From positions 1-23,586 of the forward strand of contig QHYO01000502.1 in assembly GCA_003224135.1 (NCBI GenBank): DNA of 23,586 bases, read 5' to 3'. Below the pieces are notes generated by a model. It was not told the DNA's origin, searched no databases, and saw nothing but the letters and a program-made list of their open reading frames with translations. The first letter of the stretch is position 1. Each line of letters starts with the position of its first letter. A program made the translations under genes and the position numbers. Below, in pieces: positions 1 through 8,134 of the stretch. The stretch comes from Acidobacteriota bacterium. GTDB taxonomy: Bacteria > Acidobacteriota > Terriglobia > Acidiferrales > UBA7541.

Positions 1-73
1 GAGGCTGCGGGGATTCAAAGGCCGAGTTGAGCCGCGGACAAGGGTATGGGCTTCGGTATAGTCGAGGTCCGTC

Positions 74-94
74 GCCTATCCTCATCGGATAGGC
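74..94. repeat. Small perfect hairpin upstream of pcaH
   Basis: GCCTATCC, loop TCATC, GGATAGGC: a perfect 8-bp stem with a 5-nt loop, followed by CTCAGAATGACG. No T-run follows on either strand, so it does not look like an ordinary intrinsic terminator. It could be one copy of a dispersed intergenic palindrome or a folded 5' leader of pcaH. No second copy was noticed in this window. The rest of 1-184 shows no gene that I can support. Confidence 0.45.
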
Positions 95-184
95 TCAGAA
101 TGACGTCCGTTAGGTTTGCAGAATACCAGGACGCATGCCGATTCTTGTATCACGTGAAGGGATTCAGGATTCGGGAGTTGAGGA

Positions 185-889
185 ATGGCGGAACCACCGA
201 TTTTCGGAAAACTGGCAAGCGGGACACAGCCGCACTATCTGCATCCCGGATATCGGTCGTCGGTGAAGCGCGCGCCGACGCGGCCGTTGATTGTGCTTCC
301 GCACACGCTTTCGGAAAGAACCGGGCCGGTTTTTGGTCAGGATATGGTGCGTGAGAGCGATCGTGATTTAACGGCGCAGCACGCGGAAGAGCCGCTGGGC
401 GAAAGGATCGTGGTCAGCGGGCGTTTACTGGACGAAGGTGCGAAACCGGTACGCGGCGCGCTGATCGAGGTGTGGCAGGCCAACGCCGCGGGGCGTTATA
501 AACACAAAATGGATCAGCACCACGCGCCACTTGATCCGAATTTCAGTGGATTTGGACGAACGCTGACGGACGCTGAGGGCCGCTACAAATTTATTTCGAT
601 TAAGCCGGGAGCCTATCCCTGGGGAAATCATGCAAACGCATGGAGACCGGCGCACGTTCATTTTTCGATTTTCGGCGCCGGACTGCTGAGCCGTCTAGTA
701 ACGCAGATGTATTTTCCGGGCGATCCACTGCTGGCTTACGATCCGATTTACAACTGCATACCGGATGAAAAAGCAAAGCAGGGACTCATTTCCATGTTTG
801 ATTGGGAGAATACGTCTCCCGAGTTTGCGTTGGGGTATCGATTCGATATTGTTTTGCGCGGACGCGACGCAACTCCGATGGAAAAGTGA
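185..889 (+). CDS. pcaH: Protocatechuate 3,4-dioxygenase beta subunit
   Basis: Intradiol ring-cleavage dioxygenase subunit that carries the catalytic non-haem Fe(III). With PcaG it opens protocatechuate to 3-carboxy-cis,cis-muconate in the beta-ketoadipate pathway, in the cytoplasm. The 234-residue product matches the usual PcaH length. The expected iron ligands are visible: a Tyr in the AAGRYKHK segment, a Tyr in KPGAYPWGNH, and two His in RPAHVHFS. The N-terminal PPIFGKLASG...HPGYRSSVKRAP region is typical of the beta subunit. The ATG at 185 has GGGAG seven bases upstream. The stop is one base before the start of pcaG, so the two are co-transcribed. No other pca genes are visible, and no regulator lies nearby within the window. 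Confidence 0.95.
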   Translation: MAEPPIFGKLASGTQPHYLHPGYRSSVKRAPTRPLIVLPHTLSERTGPVFGQDMVRESDRDLTAQHAEEPLGERIVVSGRLLDEGAKPVRGALIEVWQANAAGRYKHKMDQHHAPLDPNFSGFGRTLTDAEGRYKFISIKPGAYPWGNHANAWRPAHVHFSIFGAGLLSRLVTQMYFPGDPLLAYDPIYNCIPDEKAKQGLISMFDWENTSPEFALGYRFDIVLRGRDATPMEK

Positions 890-890
890 A

Positions 891-1460
891 ATGAGTCACG
901 TGCCGACACCTTCGCAGACCGTTGGACCGTTCTTTTCCATTGGGCTTTCCGCATTGTACCGACCAGGTATTGAGTGCGCGGGAGAAAAAGGGAATCGCGT
1001 GACGATTCGCGGGCGGATTTTGGACGGAGACCGCGAGCCGGTGCCGGACGCGCTGCTGGAGATCTGGCAAGTGGATGATGTCTCTAAGAAGCCGTATCAA
1101 GGTGAGCCAAGCATTGAGCGGACGAAAACTTTGCCATTTGGATTTGGAAGGATTGCGACAAACGAGTGCGGCGAATTTCAATTCAGCACCAGGAAGCCTG
1201 CGGCCAGGCGGGATGAGGATGGAACGATGCATGCGCCGCACCTTGTTGTGCTGGTTCTGATGCGCGGATTGCTGCGGCATCTGGTGACGAGAATTTATTT
1301 TGCAGGGGAAGCTGCGAATGAAGAGGACATGGTGCTGAAACTGGTTCCAGCCGAGCGGCGCGAAACATTGTTGGCGATGCCGTCGCCGGACAGCGACAAC
1401 GATCTGCGATGGGATATTCATCTTCAAGGCGAGCGAGAAACAGTTTTTTTTGAGGTGTAA
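891..1460 (+). CDS. pcaG: Protocatechuate 3,4-dioxygenase alpha subunit
   Basis: Structural partner of PcaH in the alpha-beta protomer of protocatechuate 3,4-dioxygenase. The 189-residue product begins with PTPSQTVGPFFSIGL, the usual alpha-subunit N-terminus, followed by an intradiol-dioxygenase beta-sandwich (RGRILDGDREPVPDALLEIWQ). It lacks the Tyr/His iron-ligand set found in PcaH, as expected for alpha. The in-frame reading extends upstream to 765, but the ATG at 891, directly after the pcaH TGA (887-889), gives the family start and a coupled arrangement. It ends in a run of eight T (TVFFFEV) just before a symmetrical hairpin. Confidence 0.93.
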   Translation: MSHVPTPSQTVGPFFSIGLSALYRPGIECAGEKGNRVTIRGRILDGDREPVPDALLEIWQVDDVSKKPYQGEPSIERTKTLPFGFGRIATNECGEFQFSTRKPAARRDEDGTMHAPHLVVLVLMRGLLRHLVTRIYFAGEAANEEDMVLKLVPAERRETLLAMPSPDSDNDLRWDIHLQGERETVFFEV

Positions 1461-1479
1461 ATGCGTGCAAGACGCATTT
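1459..1479. terminator. Hairpin between convergent pcaG and cupredoxin gene
   Basis: AAATGCGT, loop GCAAG, ACGCATTT: a perfect 8-bp stem filling the 24-bp gap between two convergent genes. The flanking A and T bases make it readable as a weak bidirectional terminator. The T-run is only three bases, so its efficiency is uncertain. Confidence 0.55.
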
Positions 1480-1484
1480 CTGGC

Positions 1485-2264
1485 TTAGGGATGCGGGTAG
1501 ACCGGCACGGCCGGAGAGGGTGTTTCATAGTCCTGACCGTATTTGTTTTTATGCGGCGCCGGAGCGCTTTGCTGCTCGGCCACGCGCAATGCTCCAAAAG
1601 AGTGGAGAGTGTCTGATACCAGAATGGTGCGAACCTGCGAGTCGAGCGAATCCGGAATGGCGCGCTCGTGCCAGACATGCAATTCGTAACGTCCGGGCGG
1701 GACATCGGGAATCGTAACCGAGCCACGGGCGTCTGAAATTCCATAGTAGGGAGTTTTAAGGGCCACAACTACGCCGCTCATTTCCGGATGGATGTTGCAG
1801 AAAATGTAGCTGATTCCCTCGCGATCGAAGATTACAGTGCGGCTGGTTCCGGCTTCGTATAAACCCAGGTCAAATCGTTTGCCCTCAAAGAGAGAAAAAA
1901 CATTGTGAAAAAAAGGATCTTTGTTGGGAAACGCGACGGAACTCCCCACCTGAACAACGACAAGATGGGGATTGAAGCTTTTGTTTTTCTGCACAAGTTG
2001 CAGTTTGGGCGAACTGGATGCAGCGGGCGGTTCACCCGTTTCTCCAATGCGCGTCAACCAGACGACGCCGCTCGAAGAATCCTGGAGCGAGGCCGAGCCC
2101 TCGCGGAAAAGTTCCAGCCTGCCCGTAACCGTGACTTCCTGACTGCTGGATGCGCTTGAAAATCCCAGAGAGAGGAAAATTCCCAGGAGAAAGATGCGGA
2201 GTACGGATCTGCCGCCTGGCTCGCACGGCGTAAAACTCAAAAACCTAAAAGGCGAATGAGGCAT
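1485..2264 (-). CDS. Exported cupredoxin-domain protein (methylamine-utilisation-like)
   Basis: A 259-residue protein with an N-terminal hydrophobic signal segment (about residues 21-40, VLRIFLLGIFLSLGFSSASS). A plastocyanin/azurin-like cupredoxin domain follows at about residues 85-170, then a short carboxypeptidase-regulatory-like beta-sandwich (GISDARGSVTIPDVPPGRYELHVW, about 175-200). A complete type-1 copper ligand set is visible: His120 (FFHN), Cys156, His159 and Met162 (FCNIHPEM). It is likely a periplasmic or surface copper or electron-transfer protein. Its ATG overlaps the stop of the upstream porin gene (TAATG), so it is translationally coupled to it and probably belongs to the two-component-system operon. 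The redox partner and function are unknown. Confidence 0.8.
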   Translation of the reverse strand: MPHSPFRFLSFTPCEPGGRSVLRIFLLGIFLSLGFSSASSSQEVTVTGRLELFREGSASLQDSSSGVVWLTRIGETGEPPAASSSPKLQLVQKNKSFNPHLVVVQVGSSVAFPNKDPFFHNVFSLFEGKRFDLGLYEAGTSRTVIFDREGISYIFCNIHPEMSGVVVALKTPYYGISDARGSVTIPDVPPGRYELHVWHERAIPDSLDSQVRTILVSDTLHSFGALRVAEQQSAPAPHKNKYGQDYETPSPAVPVYPHP

Positions 2265-3861
2265 TAGAAGAGCACTCCAATGCCGAGATTTATGTGATCC
2301 GTGCTCTGCGCGGCGCCTGAGAGCGGAACCGTTTGCAGCCTGCGGTATTCGACGGAAAACAACAGATCAGAGCGCGGCCGATAGATAAAGTTGAAAAAAC
2401 CGCTGTGATTTCGCGCGAGGGACGCAGAGTAATCACCCGGCGCCGAGACTGGATAATCGCGAAGATCGGCGGCCATGGAATTGTCGAGGCCATAGGCGGC
2501 ATTCCATTCGAGCTTTTCCGTCTGGCGGAATTTCAATTGTGTCCACCCACCGGCCGCGTTCAAAGCCTGAATCTCCGAGTTGGGGTTATTGAGCGGACCG
2601 GTAAGGACAACGCTTCTGCCAAGGCCGCCTCCAAGGCCACCGATGCCGCGGCCACGATAAAATTCTCCAGACAGTTCCCAGCGGTTTGCGAGGGGAATCG
2701 TCCAATCAGCGGTGCCCGCCCAGCCGTCCACATTTCGATTGAAGCCCCAATTCTGGCGACTGTAGAAGCTGCCCACGCCGAGAGTGAGATCGTGATTGAA
2801 AAGGCGGTAACTCCAAGCGAGGCGCATGGCGTAAGCCGGTTGGCGCGAGGCTTCACCGGCGAGTGGCGGTCGCGAATATTGCGAATACGTGGCTTCGCCA
2901 GTCACCGGATCAAGAATTCCCGCTTGAAGCAAGAGCTTCGAATTCTCGCCCACACGAATGCGGTGTTCGATACGAACCTGCGGTATCCAGTTCCAAAGAT
3001 TCCCTGAGTAGGCAAACTCCGGCAGGGCAAGTGATGCAATCGAGCTCGGAGAAAGCGGAGAGAAGAACGGAGCATCCTGGCCGGCGATCAGCGAAGTGTT
3101 CGGCCATTCCAGACGAACGACCCCGGTGCGGAGACGGGCGAAGCCGAATGTGGTGCCGTTAGAGAGATTATAGGAGCTGCCGGCAAAATCGAATTGTACA
3201 TCGCCGCTTATGCGAGCGCCGTGAATTTCCGGCCCGAAAACTTCCAGTCCCAACAGCGATTGCTGCAAAGTTGCTCCAAAACTTCCCTTAGGCGAGCCCG
3301 ATCCGGCGGGGATGGCGAGCGATGGAAAATCCAGGTTATCAACGGCTCCGCGATTCTCAACGGCATTCAGCAGCACGATACCGGAGAGACGGACGCGATA
3401 TTTGGAGCCACTCTCGACTTTGGTCTGATGAAGTTCCACCAGTTTTGCGTTGACGAGCTGTTGGTTTTCTTCCAGCACCTGCGAATTTTGATCGGCACGC
3501 GATGTGGATGCCGAGGTGGATTCCCCGAGATTTTTCTGACCACCTACACCGGAGGAATCAGTGGAAGCGCTGCCCGTCTTCGACTGAGCCGCAAGAAGCG
3601 ATCGCGTTGCTTCCATTTCGCGGCGCAGATCCGCGGACTCCGCCCGCGAACGGGCGATTTCTTCGTGCATTGCCGACATTGCGGATTGGAGCTGCACCAA
3701 TTGGTCTTGAAGCGTCCGCAGCCGATCGTCGATGACTCCGCGGCCGATGCGGCCTGCTGCTGGCCGCGCACGGAGGCGGAAGGGAAGGCAAGTACGCCGA
3801 GAGAAAGAAAACCTCGGCACAGCCAGGATAATGTCCGGGACTCTAGGAATTGAGGTCTCAC
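2264..3861 (-). CDS. Outer-membrane porin-like protein with N-terminal coiled coil, frameshifted near its start
   Basis: The body (about 500 residues) has a coiled-coil stretch (LRTLQDQLVQLQSAMSAMHEE and following heptads) and then a long region rich in alternating beta strands. It ends in GIGVLF, a C-terminal Phe typical of outer-membrane barrels. The signal peptide lies in a different frame: from the GTG at 3861, preceded by AGGGGG six bases upstream, the DNA encodes SRTLSWLCRGFLSLGVLAF and then ASVRGQQQAASA. This frame must shift by one base at about 3735-3760 to join the IDDRLRTLQDQ frame. The open body frame can also be read from a GTG at 3868, but that gives an N-terminus with no signal peptide. 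The corrected length would be about 532 residues. It sits 51 bp downstream of the histidine kinase gene. The transported substrate is unknown. Confidence 0.7.
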
Positions 3862-3912
3862 AACGCACCCCCTGATTTAGCGCGCAGTTTCTTGACGATC
3901 TAGGGCTACTTC

Positions 3913-5679
3913 TTAGTTGGGCTCTGAGCTATCTCCGGTGACGCGCATGGGCAGAGTCAAGCGAAAAACAGTCTTACCGATTTCAGAACTCTCCAGGCAG
4001 ATGCCGCCACCGTGATCCTGCAGTATTTTCTGGCTGATTGTCAGTCCGAGTCCAATGCCATTTTGCTTGCCGTAACTGGTAAATGGCTGGAACAGCCGCT
4101 GGCGGACAGTCTCGGCGACTCCTGGTCCATTGTCCATGATGCGGACCTCGACATCGTCTTTGCCTTCGCGGAGATCGATCTGAATTTTTCCGGATTCGGG
4201 CGCCACGGCTTCGCACGCGTTCAAGACAATATTCGAAAATACACGTTCCATTTTTTTCTGATCGAACCACGTTTCACATTTCCCCTCGCGGGCGACAGAT
4301 ATTTTCAGGCCCTGGAAATCGGGCCGCGCACGAACGGTTTGAACGGCCCGCTTCACGGCCGGTTCGACTGGGCCGAATACGCGACGAAGTGATTCGCGGG
4401 CTTTTGAAAATTCCAAAAGGGATTCCACCAGGTCGGTCATTTGATCAACGGCGGCGCGGATTTCGTGATAGAGCTCCTCGCGCTGAGCCGTATCAAGATC
4501 GCGTTCACATAAGAATTCGGCATTCGCCATCACGGCGGTAAGTGGATGCCGCAGATCATGCGAAATAGAGCTTGCCACGCGGCCAATGGTTGCGAGCCGT
4601 TCCGCGCCCAGAAGTTCCTGCTGGCTTTTGCGCAAGCTGCTGCGCATGCGCTCGAAGGCCGCAGTGACTTCGGCGACTTCATCGTGGGAGCGAATGGCAA
4701 GCGGATAGGCAAAGTCGCCTGTTTCCAGGGCGCGGACGCCGGAAACCAAGTTCGCAAGGGGTTTTGTGAAAGTGTCCGAGATTAAGAAGACCAACCCACT
4801 GCCAGCGAGCACCGCCAGTAAGCCCAGTCCAAGCAAAACACGATTCAAGCTATCGAGAAACGTGACGGCCTTATCGAAGGATTTCAGAACGGTCAGGCGC
4901 ACGGGCTGAGGCGAACCGGGATCCAGATCGACGGAGGTCGCGAGAAACTCCTCACCACCGAGGCGAATTGCGCTCGGTCGAGGGCCGGCTTCGGTCGCCC
5001 GGCTGGAAGAGGGTTGGGTCAAATCAGATTGCTGCTCGGGTTGAAGAGTGCTGACGATCAGACGGTTGCCGTAAAAAAAAGCAACCTGGCTGGTCGCTAC
5101 CTTGCTGACTTCCATAGCCACGTTCTCTGAGATCTCGTGGCCAACGCAAAGCACTCCAAGCTGGCTGGCATTCTTAGGAGAGCCGAAATAAACGGGTTGA
5201 AGAAAGACTTCGTAAAGGTGGCCTGAGCTTTGCCACCAGAAACTCGGCTGATCCGTTCCGACGGAATTCTTTAGAAGCTCTTGGGCTGCGGTCTTTGTGA
5301 CACCGGGCACGGATGTTTGAAGTGCCAAAACCTTGCCCTGAGGGTCGGCGAGAAGGAAAATGTCGCTCGGCGCAAGCCGCCAAATGTCGCCGGATGCGTC
5401 TTGAATCGTGGCCGAATCGCGAGTGGTCATCAATGCTTTGAGGCTGGGGAGGCTAGCAAGTAATTCCGCCGATCTGGCGAGCGTGACTTCCCGCTGCCGC
5501 TGAAAATCCTGAAAAACAGTTACGGAATTCCGCAGGTCGTTCGCAATTTCCTTTTGGAGCTGAATGCGGACACTGCGGTGGACCATCCAGAGCGTGGCGC
5601 TGGTAAGTCCCGCGGACACAAGCAGAAACGAAAGCAGGAACTTGGTCCGCAGCCGAACGCTGGACATTCGTGCATCCAT
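3913..5679 (-). CDS. Sensor histidine kinase with extracytoplasmic Cache-like sensor
   Basis: Membrane sensor kinase of 588 residues. Domains in order: TM1 (about 13-33), an extracytoplasmic region of about 240 residues resembling a Cache sensor (DIFLLADPQGKVLALQTS, 106-123), TM2 (about 281-301), HAMP (about 302-355), HisKA with phospho-acceptor His374 in SISHDLRHPLT, and HATPase_c with N-box NIVLNA (483-488), G1 DNGPG (516-520) and G2 GIGLGL (541-546). I chose the ATG at 5679 (MDARMSSVRLRTKF). The longer open frame to 5745 would overlap the end of the response-regulator gene and adds a charged stretch unlike a kinase N-terminus. It lies 25 bp after the regulator gene in the same direction, so the two form a cognate pair. 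The stimulus is unknown; the downstream porin and cupredoxin suggest a periplasmic small molecule or metal. Confidence 0.92.
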   Translation of the reverse strand: MDARMSSVRLRTKFLLSFLLVSAGLTSATLWMVHRSVRIQLQKEIANDLRNSVTVFQDFQRQREVTLARSAELLASLPSLKALMTTRDSATIQDASGDIWRLAPSDIFLLADPQGKVLALQTSVPGVTKTAAQELLKNSVGTDQPSFWWQSSGHLYEVFLQPVYFGSPKNASQLGVLCVGHEISENVAMEVSKVATSQVAFFYGNRLIVSTLQPEQQSDLTQPSSSRATEAGPRPSAIRLGGEEFLATSVDLDPGSPQPVRLTVLKSFDKAVTFLDSLNRVLLGLGLLAVLAGSGLVFLISDTFTKPLANLVSGVRALETGDFAYPLAIRSHDEVAEVTAAFERMRSSLRKSQQELLGAERLATIGRVASSISHDLRHPLTAVMANAEFLCERDLDTAQREELYHEIRAAVDQMTDLVESLLEFSKARESLRRVFGPVEPAVKRAVQTVRARPDFQGLKISVAREGKCETWFDQKKMERVFSNIVLNACEAVAPESGKIQIDLREGKDDVEVRIMDNGPGVAETVRQRLFQPFTSYGKQNGIGLGLTISQKILQDHGGGICLESSEIGKTVFRLTLPMRVTGDSSEPN

Positions 5680-5704
5680 ATTGTTTCCGCGCTGTCTGGA
5701 AATC

Positions 5705-6394
5705 CTATTGTTTGGGCGACGGGACGAATTTATAGCCCGTCCCATGAACGGTCTGGAAGTATAGCGGGTTGCCAGGATCGTCTTCCAGCTTCAGGCGAAG
5801 CTTCCAGATGTGATTGTCCACGGTGCGCGTCGAAGGATAGTTCTGATATCCCCAGACTTCGTTCAGCAGTTCAGAGCGGGAGAAGACGCGACCCGGACTC
5901 TGCACGAAATATTTCAGGAGCTTGAACTCCTGAGTAGTCATGGGCACGGAGCGGTCGGCACGCGTCAACTCCATCTTGGCAAAATTCACCGCGATTTCGC
6001 CGAAAACGTATTGGTCGGTGGGTTCCGTGCGCTGCGTTCGTCTGAGGGCGGCCCTAACGCGAGCAAGCAGCTCTCGCGGACTGAATGGTTTTGTCACGTA
6101 GTCGTCGGCGCCCATCTCAAGAAGGAGCACCTTGTCCGCGACATCCGTCTTCGCGCTCAAGACAATGATGGGAAGAGACGGGGCGCGCTTCTTGATTTCA
6201 CGGCAGACATCGTGGCCCGGCAATCCGGGAAGCCGAAGGTCCAGAACGACTGCGGCTGGACGAGAGGAGTGAAAGGCGTCAAGTCCAGCCTGGCCGTCCG
6301 GCTTTACTTCAACCGCATAGTCCTCGGACTCGAACAGACGCCGCAAAGCCTTTTGTACCGCGAGGTCATCTTCAACGACGAGAATTGTCTCCAT
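5705..6394 (-). CDS. OmpR/PhoB-family response regulator
   Basis: Cytoplasmic DNA-binding response regulator of 229 residues. The receiver domain spans about 1-115, with acidic pocket E8-D9-D10, phospho-acceptor Asp52 (VVLDLRLPG), Ser80 and Lys102 (VTKPFSP). The C-terminal winged helix (about 128-226) ends with the family pattern TRTVDNHIWKLRLKLEDDP and VHGTGYKF. It is the first gene of the minus-strand run and is followed 25 bp later by its kinase. AGGAAGG lies just before the ATG. It probably controls its own operon and possibly the divergent ferritin-like gene, although no direct-repeat binding site could be fixed by eye. Confidence 0.95.
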   Translation of the reverse strand: METILVVEDDLAVQKALRRLFESEDYAVEVKPDGQAGLDAFHSSRPAAVVLDLRLPGLPGHDVCREIKKRAPSLPIIVLSAKTDVADKVLLLEMGADDYVTKPFSPRELLARVRAALRRTQRTEPTDQYVFGEIAVNFAKMELTRADRSVPMTTQEFKLLKYFVQSPGRVFSRSELLNEVWGYQNYPSTRTVDNHIWKLRLKLEDDPGNPLYFQTVHGTGYKFVPSPKQ

Positions 6395-6770
6395 TGCCTT
6401 CCTACTTTAGAGGCCGCGCTTAAGGCACGGGCCGCCCATCAGACTTAGACGCACCGGAATTAGATGCGAGAGGCTGCTGTATCGCTATTCAGTAAATACG
6501 CTACCAAACCCGGACGCCGGCTCAAACTGCTTTTCAGGCGTGACGACGAGCGGAATAAAATCGCTGCGAGACATTCGGGAGACAAATGCGCGCGGTGCTA
6601 GTCAATTGTCCGGCTCCCAGAGAATGACATTGGATTTGCAGGAACAAGATATGCCCATGACAACCCAAGGGAGGCGAAGAGCTACGCTCCAATCCGGAAA
6701 TGGATACCGCTGTCCCGCCAGCTGCGGCCGCCAGGCCGTCCATTCTCAAACAAATTCTTGGGGAGCGTCA
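6395..6770. other. Divergent intergenic region, two-component system versus ferritin-like gene
   Basis: 376 bases between divergent starts, which must hold promoters for both directions. I could not find a convincing promoter hexamer pair or a direct-repeat OmpR-type site. An open frame runs in from 6540 to the ferritin-like start, but its residues before the Met at 6771 look like untranslated sequence. Confidence 0.4.
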
Positions 6771-7910
6771 ATGTCACGTCCAATTCAATCGAATTTTATT
6801 CAGAAAGCATCGAACCGGCGTTCGTTCTTGAAAAAGGGTGTCGCAGCCGCGGGAGCAGCTACCGTGGGCGCAGCAATGTTTCCGGATGGGCTACGCGCTT
6901 CTCAGGAAGAATCCAGTGGAAATTTGCATAAGGGCGACGCGGCGATCCTAAGATTCCTAGCGGCGGCCGAAATTCTGGAGACCGATCTCTGGCAGCAATA
7001 CAGCGAACTTGCGGGCGTGCAAGTGACGAGCGGCCCGAGTTTTCTCTACGTCACGGCACTGGAACAACTCGACGGAGATATGCCGCAGTACATTTCTGAT
7101 AATACGGACGACGAACTGACGCATGAAGAGTTCATTAACGCGTATCTCGCTTCAAGGGGAGCGGAAACCGTCGACCTTACTCGGTTTGCCACGCTGCCGT
7201 CGAGCAAGGCGGATGGCGCGAAACAGGTTGGCCGATTGACAAACCTGATGCACCTGAATGTGGACACAAGTTGGTGGACGCGTTACCGCAGCAGCACGAA
7301 GAATCCCGATTTCGGAGATACGTTCCCGCAAGCCGTGAACATTAATAATCGCACCGCTATTCCGAGGACGAACGACGACCTGGTCGCGGACGGCGGAAAA
7401 GCGAGCGGTGTTTCCGATCACACGCAGGCGATTGCCAACGTGGCGGGATTTCACTTCGGCACGATCGAGCAGGGCGGGACGAGCCTCTATCCTTCCTTGG
7501 CGCAGCGCGTGAAGGACGTCGAAGTGTTGCGAATCGTGCTCAGCATCGGTGGCACGGAGATCGCCCACTTCCAAACCTGGCACGACAAGGCGGGGAATGC
7601 ACCACCGTTGACCGATGTCGATCCAGTGACCGGTTCGAAGGTCGTTTTTCACGACCTGAACAACGATCCGGGCTTCGGCGGGGAAGAGTTCCAAACAAAT
7701 TTGATCATGCCGGAGCCGACCATTTTTCTTAACAGGAATTTTCCAAAGTGTTCGATCATTCGGCCGACGCAAACCAAAGGCGCGGCTATGGCTGCTCTGA
7801 ATGCGCTGGCTGGGAGCAACCTGTTCCTTGGCCAGTCCAAAGAATTCTTTGCGTTTCTCACGAGCCTTGCTCAAGATGCGGACGCGGCGCAGCGCGAGGG
7901 TGATCACTGA
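6771..7910 (+). CDS. Tat-exported ferritin-like domain protein
   Basis: A 379-residue protein beginning at the ATG at 6771, with GGGGAG six bases upstream. The N-terminus has a twin-arginine signal (NRRSFLKKG, residues 15-23) followed by an Ala/Gly-rich hydrophobic stretch and DGLRASQEE, so it is probably exported folded. The mature part resembles ferritin-like proteins of the PF13668 kind. Helices carry candidate metal ligands: E67/E70 in AAAEILETDLW, H118-E119-E120 in ELTHEEF, and the E/H pair in GGTEIAHFQTW. A large non-helical insert separates the two halves of the bundle. Export by Tat fits a cofactor or di-metal centre loaded in the cytoplasm. The reaction is unknown. It is divergent from the two-component system and unlinked in strand to the cupredoxin. 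Confidence 0.8.
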   Translation: MSRPIQSNFIQKASNRRSFLKKGVAAAGAATVGAAMFPDGLRASQEESSGNLHKGDAAILRFLAAAEILETDLWQQYSELAGVQVTSGPSFLYVTALEQLDGDMPQYISDNTDDELTHEEFINAYLASRGAETVDLTRFATLPSSKADGAKQVGRLTNLMHLNVDTSWWTRYRSSTKNPDFGDTFPQAVNINNRTAIPRTNDDLVADGGKASGVSDHTQAIANVAGFHFGTIEQGGTSLYPSLAQRVKDVEVLRIVLSIGGTEIAHFQTWHDKAGNAPPLTDVDPVTGSKVVFHDLNNDPGFGGEEFQTNLIMPEPTIFLNRNFPKCSIIRPTQTKGAAMAALNALAGSNLFLGQSKEFFAFLTSLAQDADAAQREGDH

Positions 7911-8134
7911 AAGAATTGTTGCGCTTTCGCGGCTGAGATCCTTCTATAGATCCTCACCAGCTGTGACGAATCGCAATCCATGCAATGGCTGCGGGCGTTG
8001 GGCGTTCACACGCGGGACCGAAGTTCTATCCGCGGTGGATCCTTGCGCCCTATAGTTCCTGTCGATGGTGACAAAGAACTTTCCGACAAAGCTGCAAAGG
8101 CTTCAACTGCCTGGCGCGCCTGGCTGGAGAAACT

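Noticed and set aside
1..30. Short open frame from base 1 ending in TGA at 28-30, possibly the end of an upstream gene.
   Set aside because: Nine codons are too few to assign a family or even to show coding.
786..1427. Long minus-strand open frame opposite pcaG.
   Set aside because: It lies fully antisense to a clear dioxygenase subunit, has no domain and no ribosome-binding site; it is a shadow frame.
1904..1920. A-rich run as a possible terminator or slippage site.
   Set aside because: It lies inside the intact cupredoxin coding frame with no stem, and the frame continues normally on both sides.
3735..3760. Programmed -1 ribosomal frameshift joining the signal peptide to the porin.
   Set aside because: No X-XXY-YYZ slippery heptamer or following stem was found; a simple missing base is more likely.
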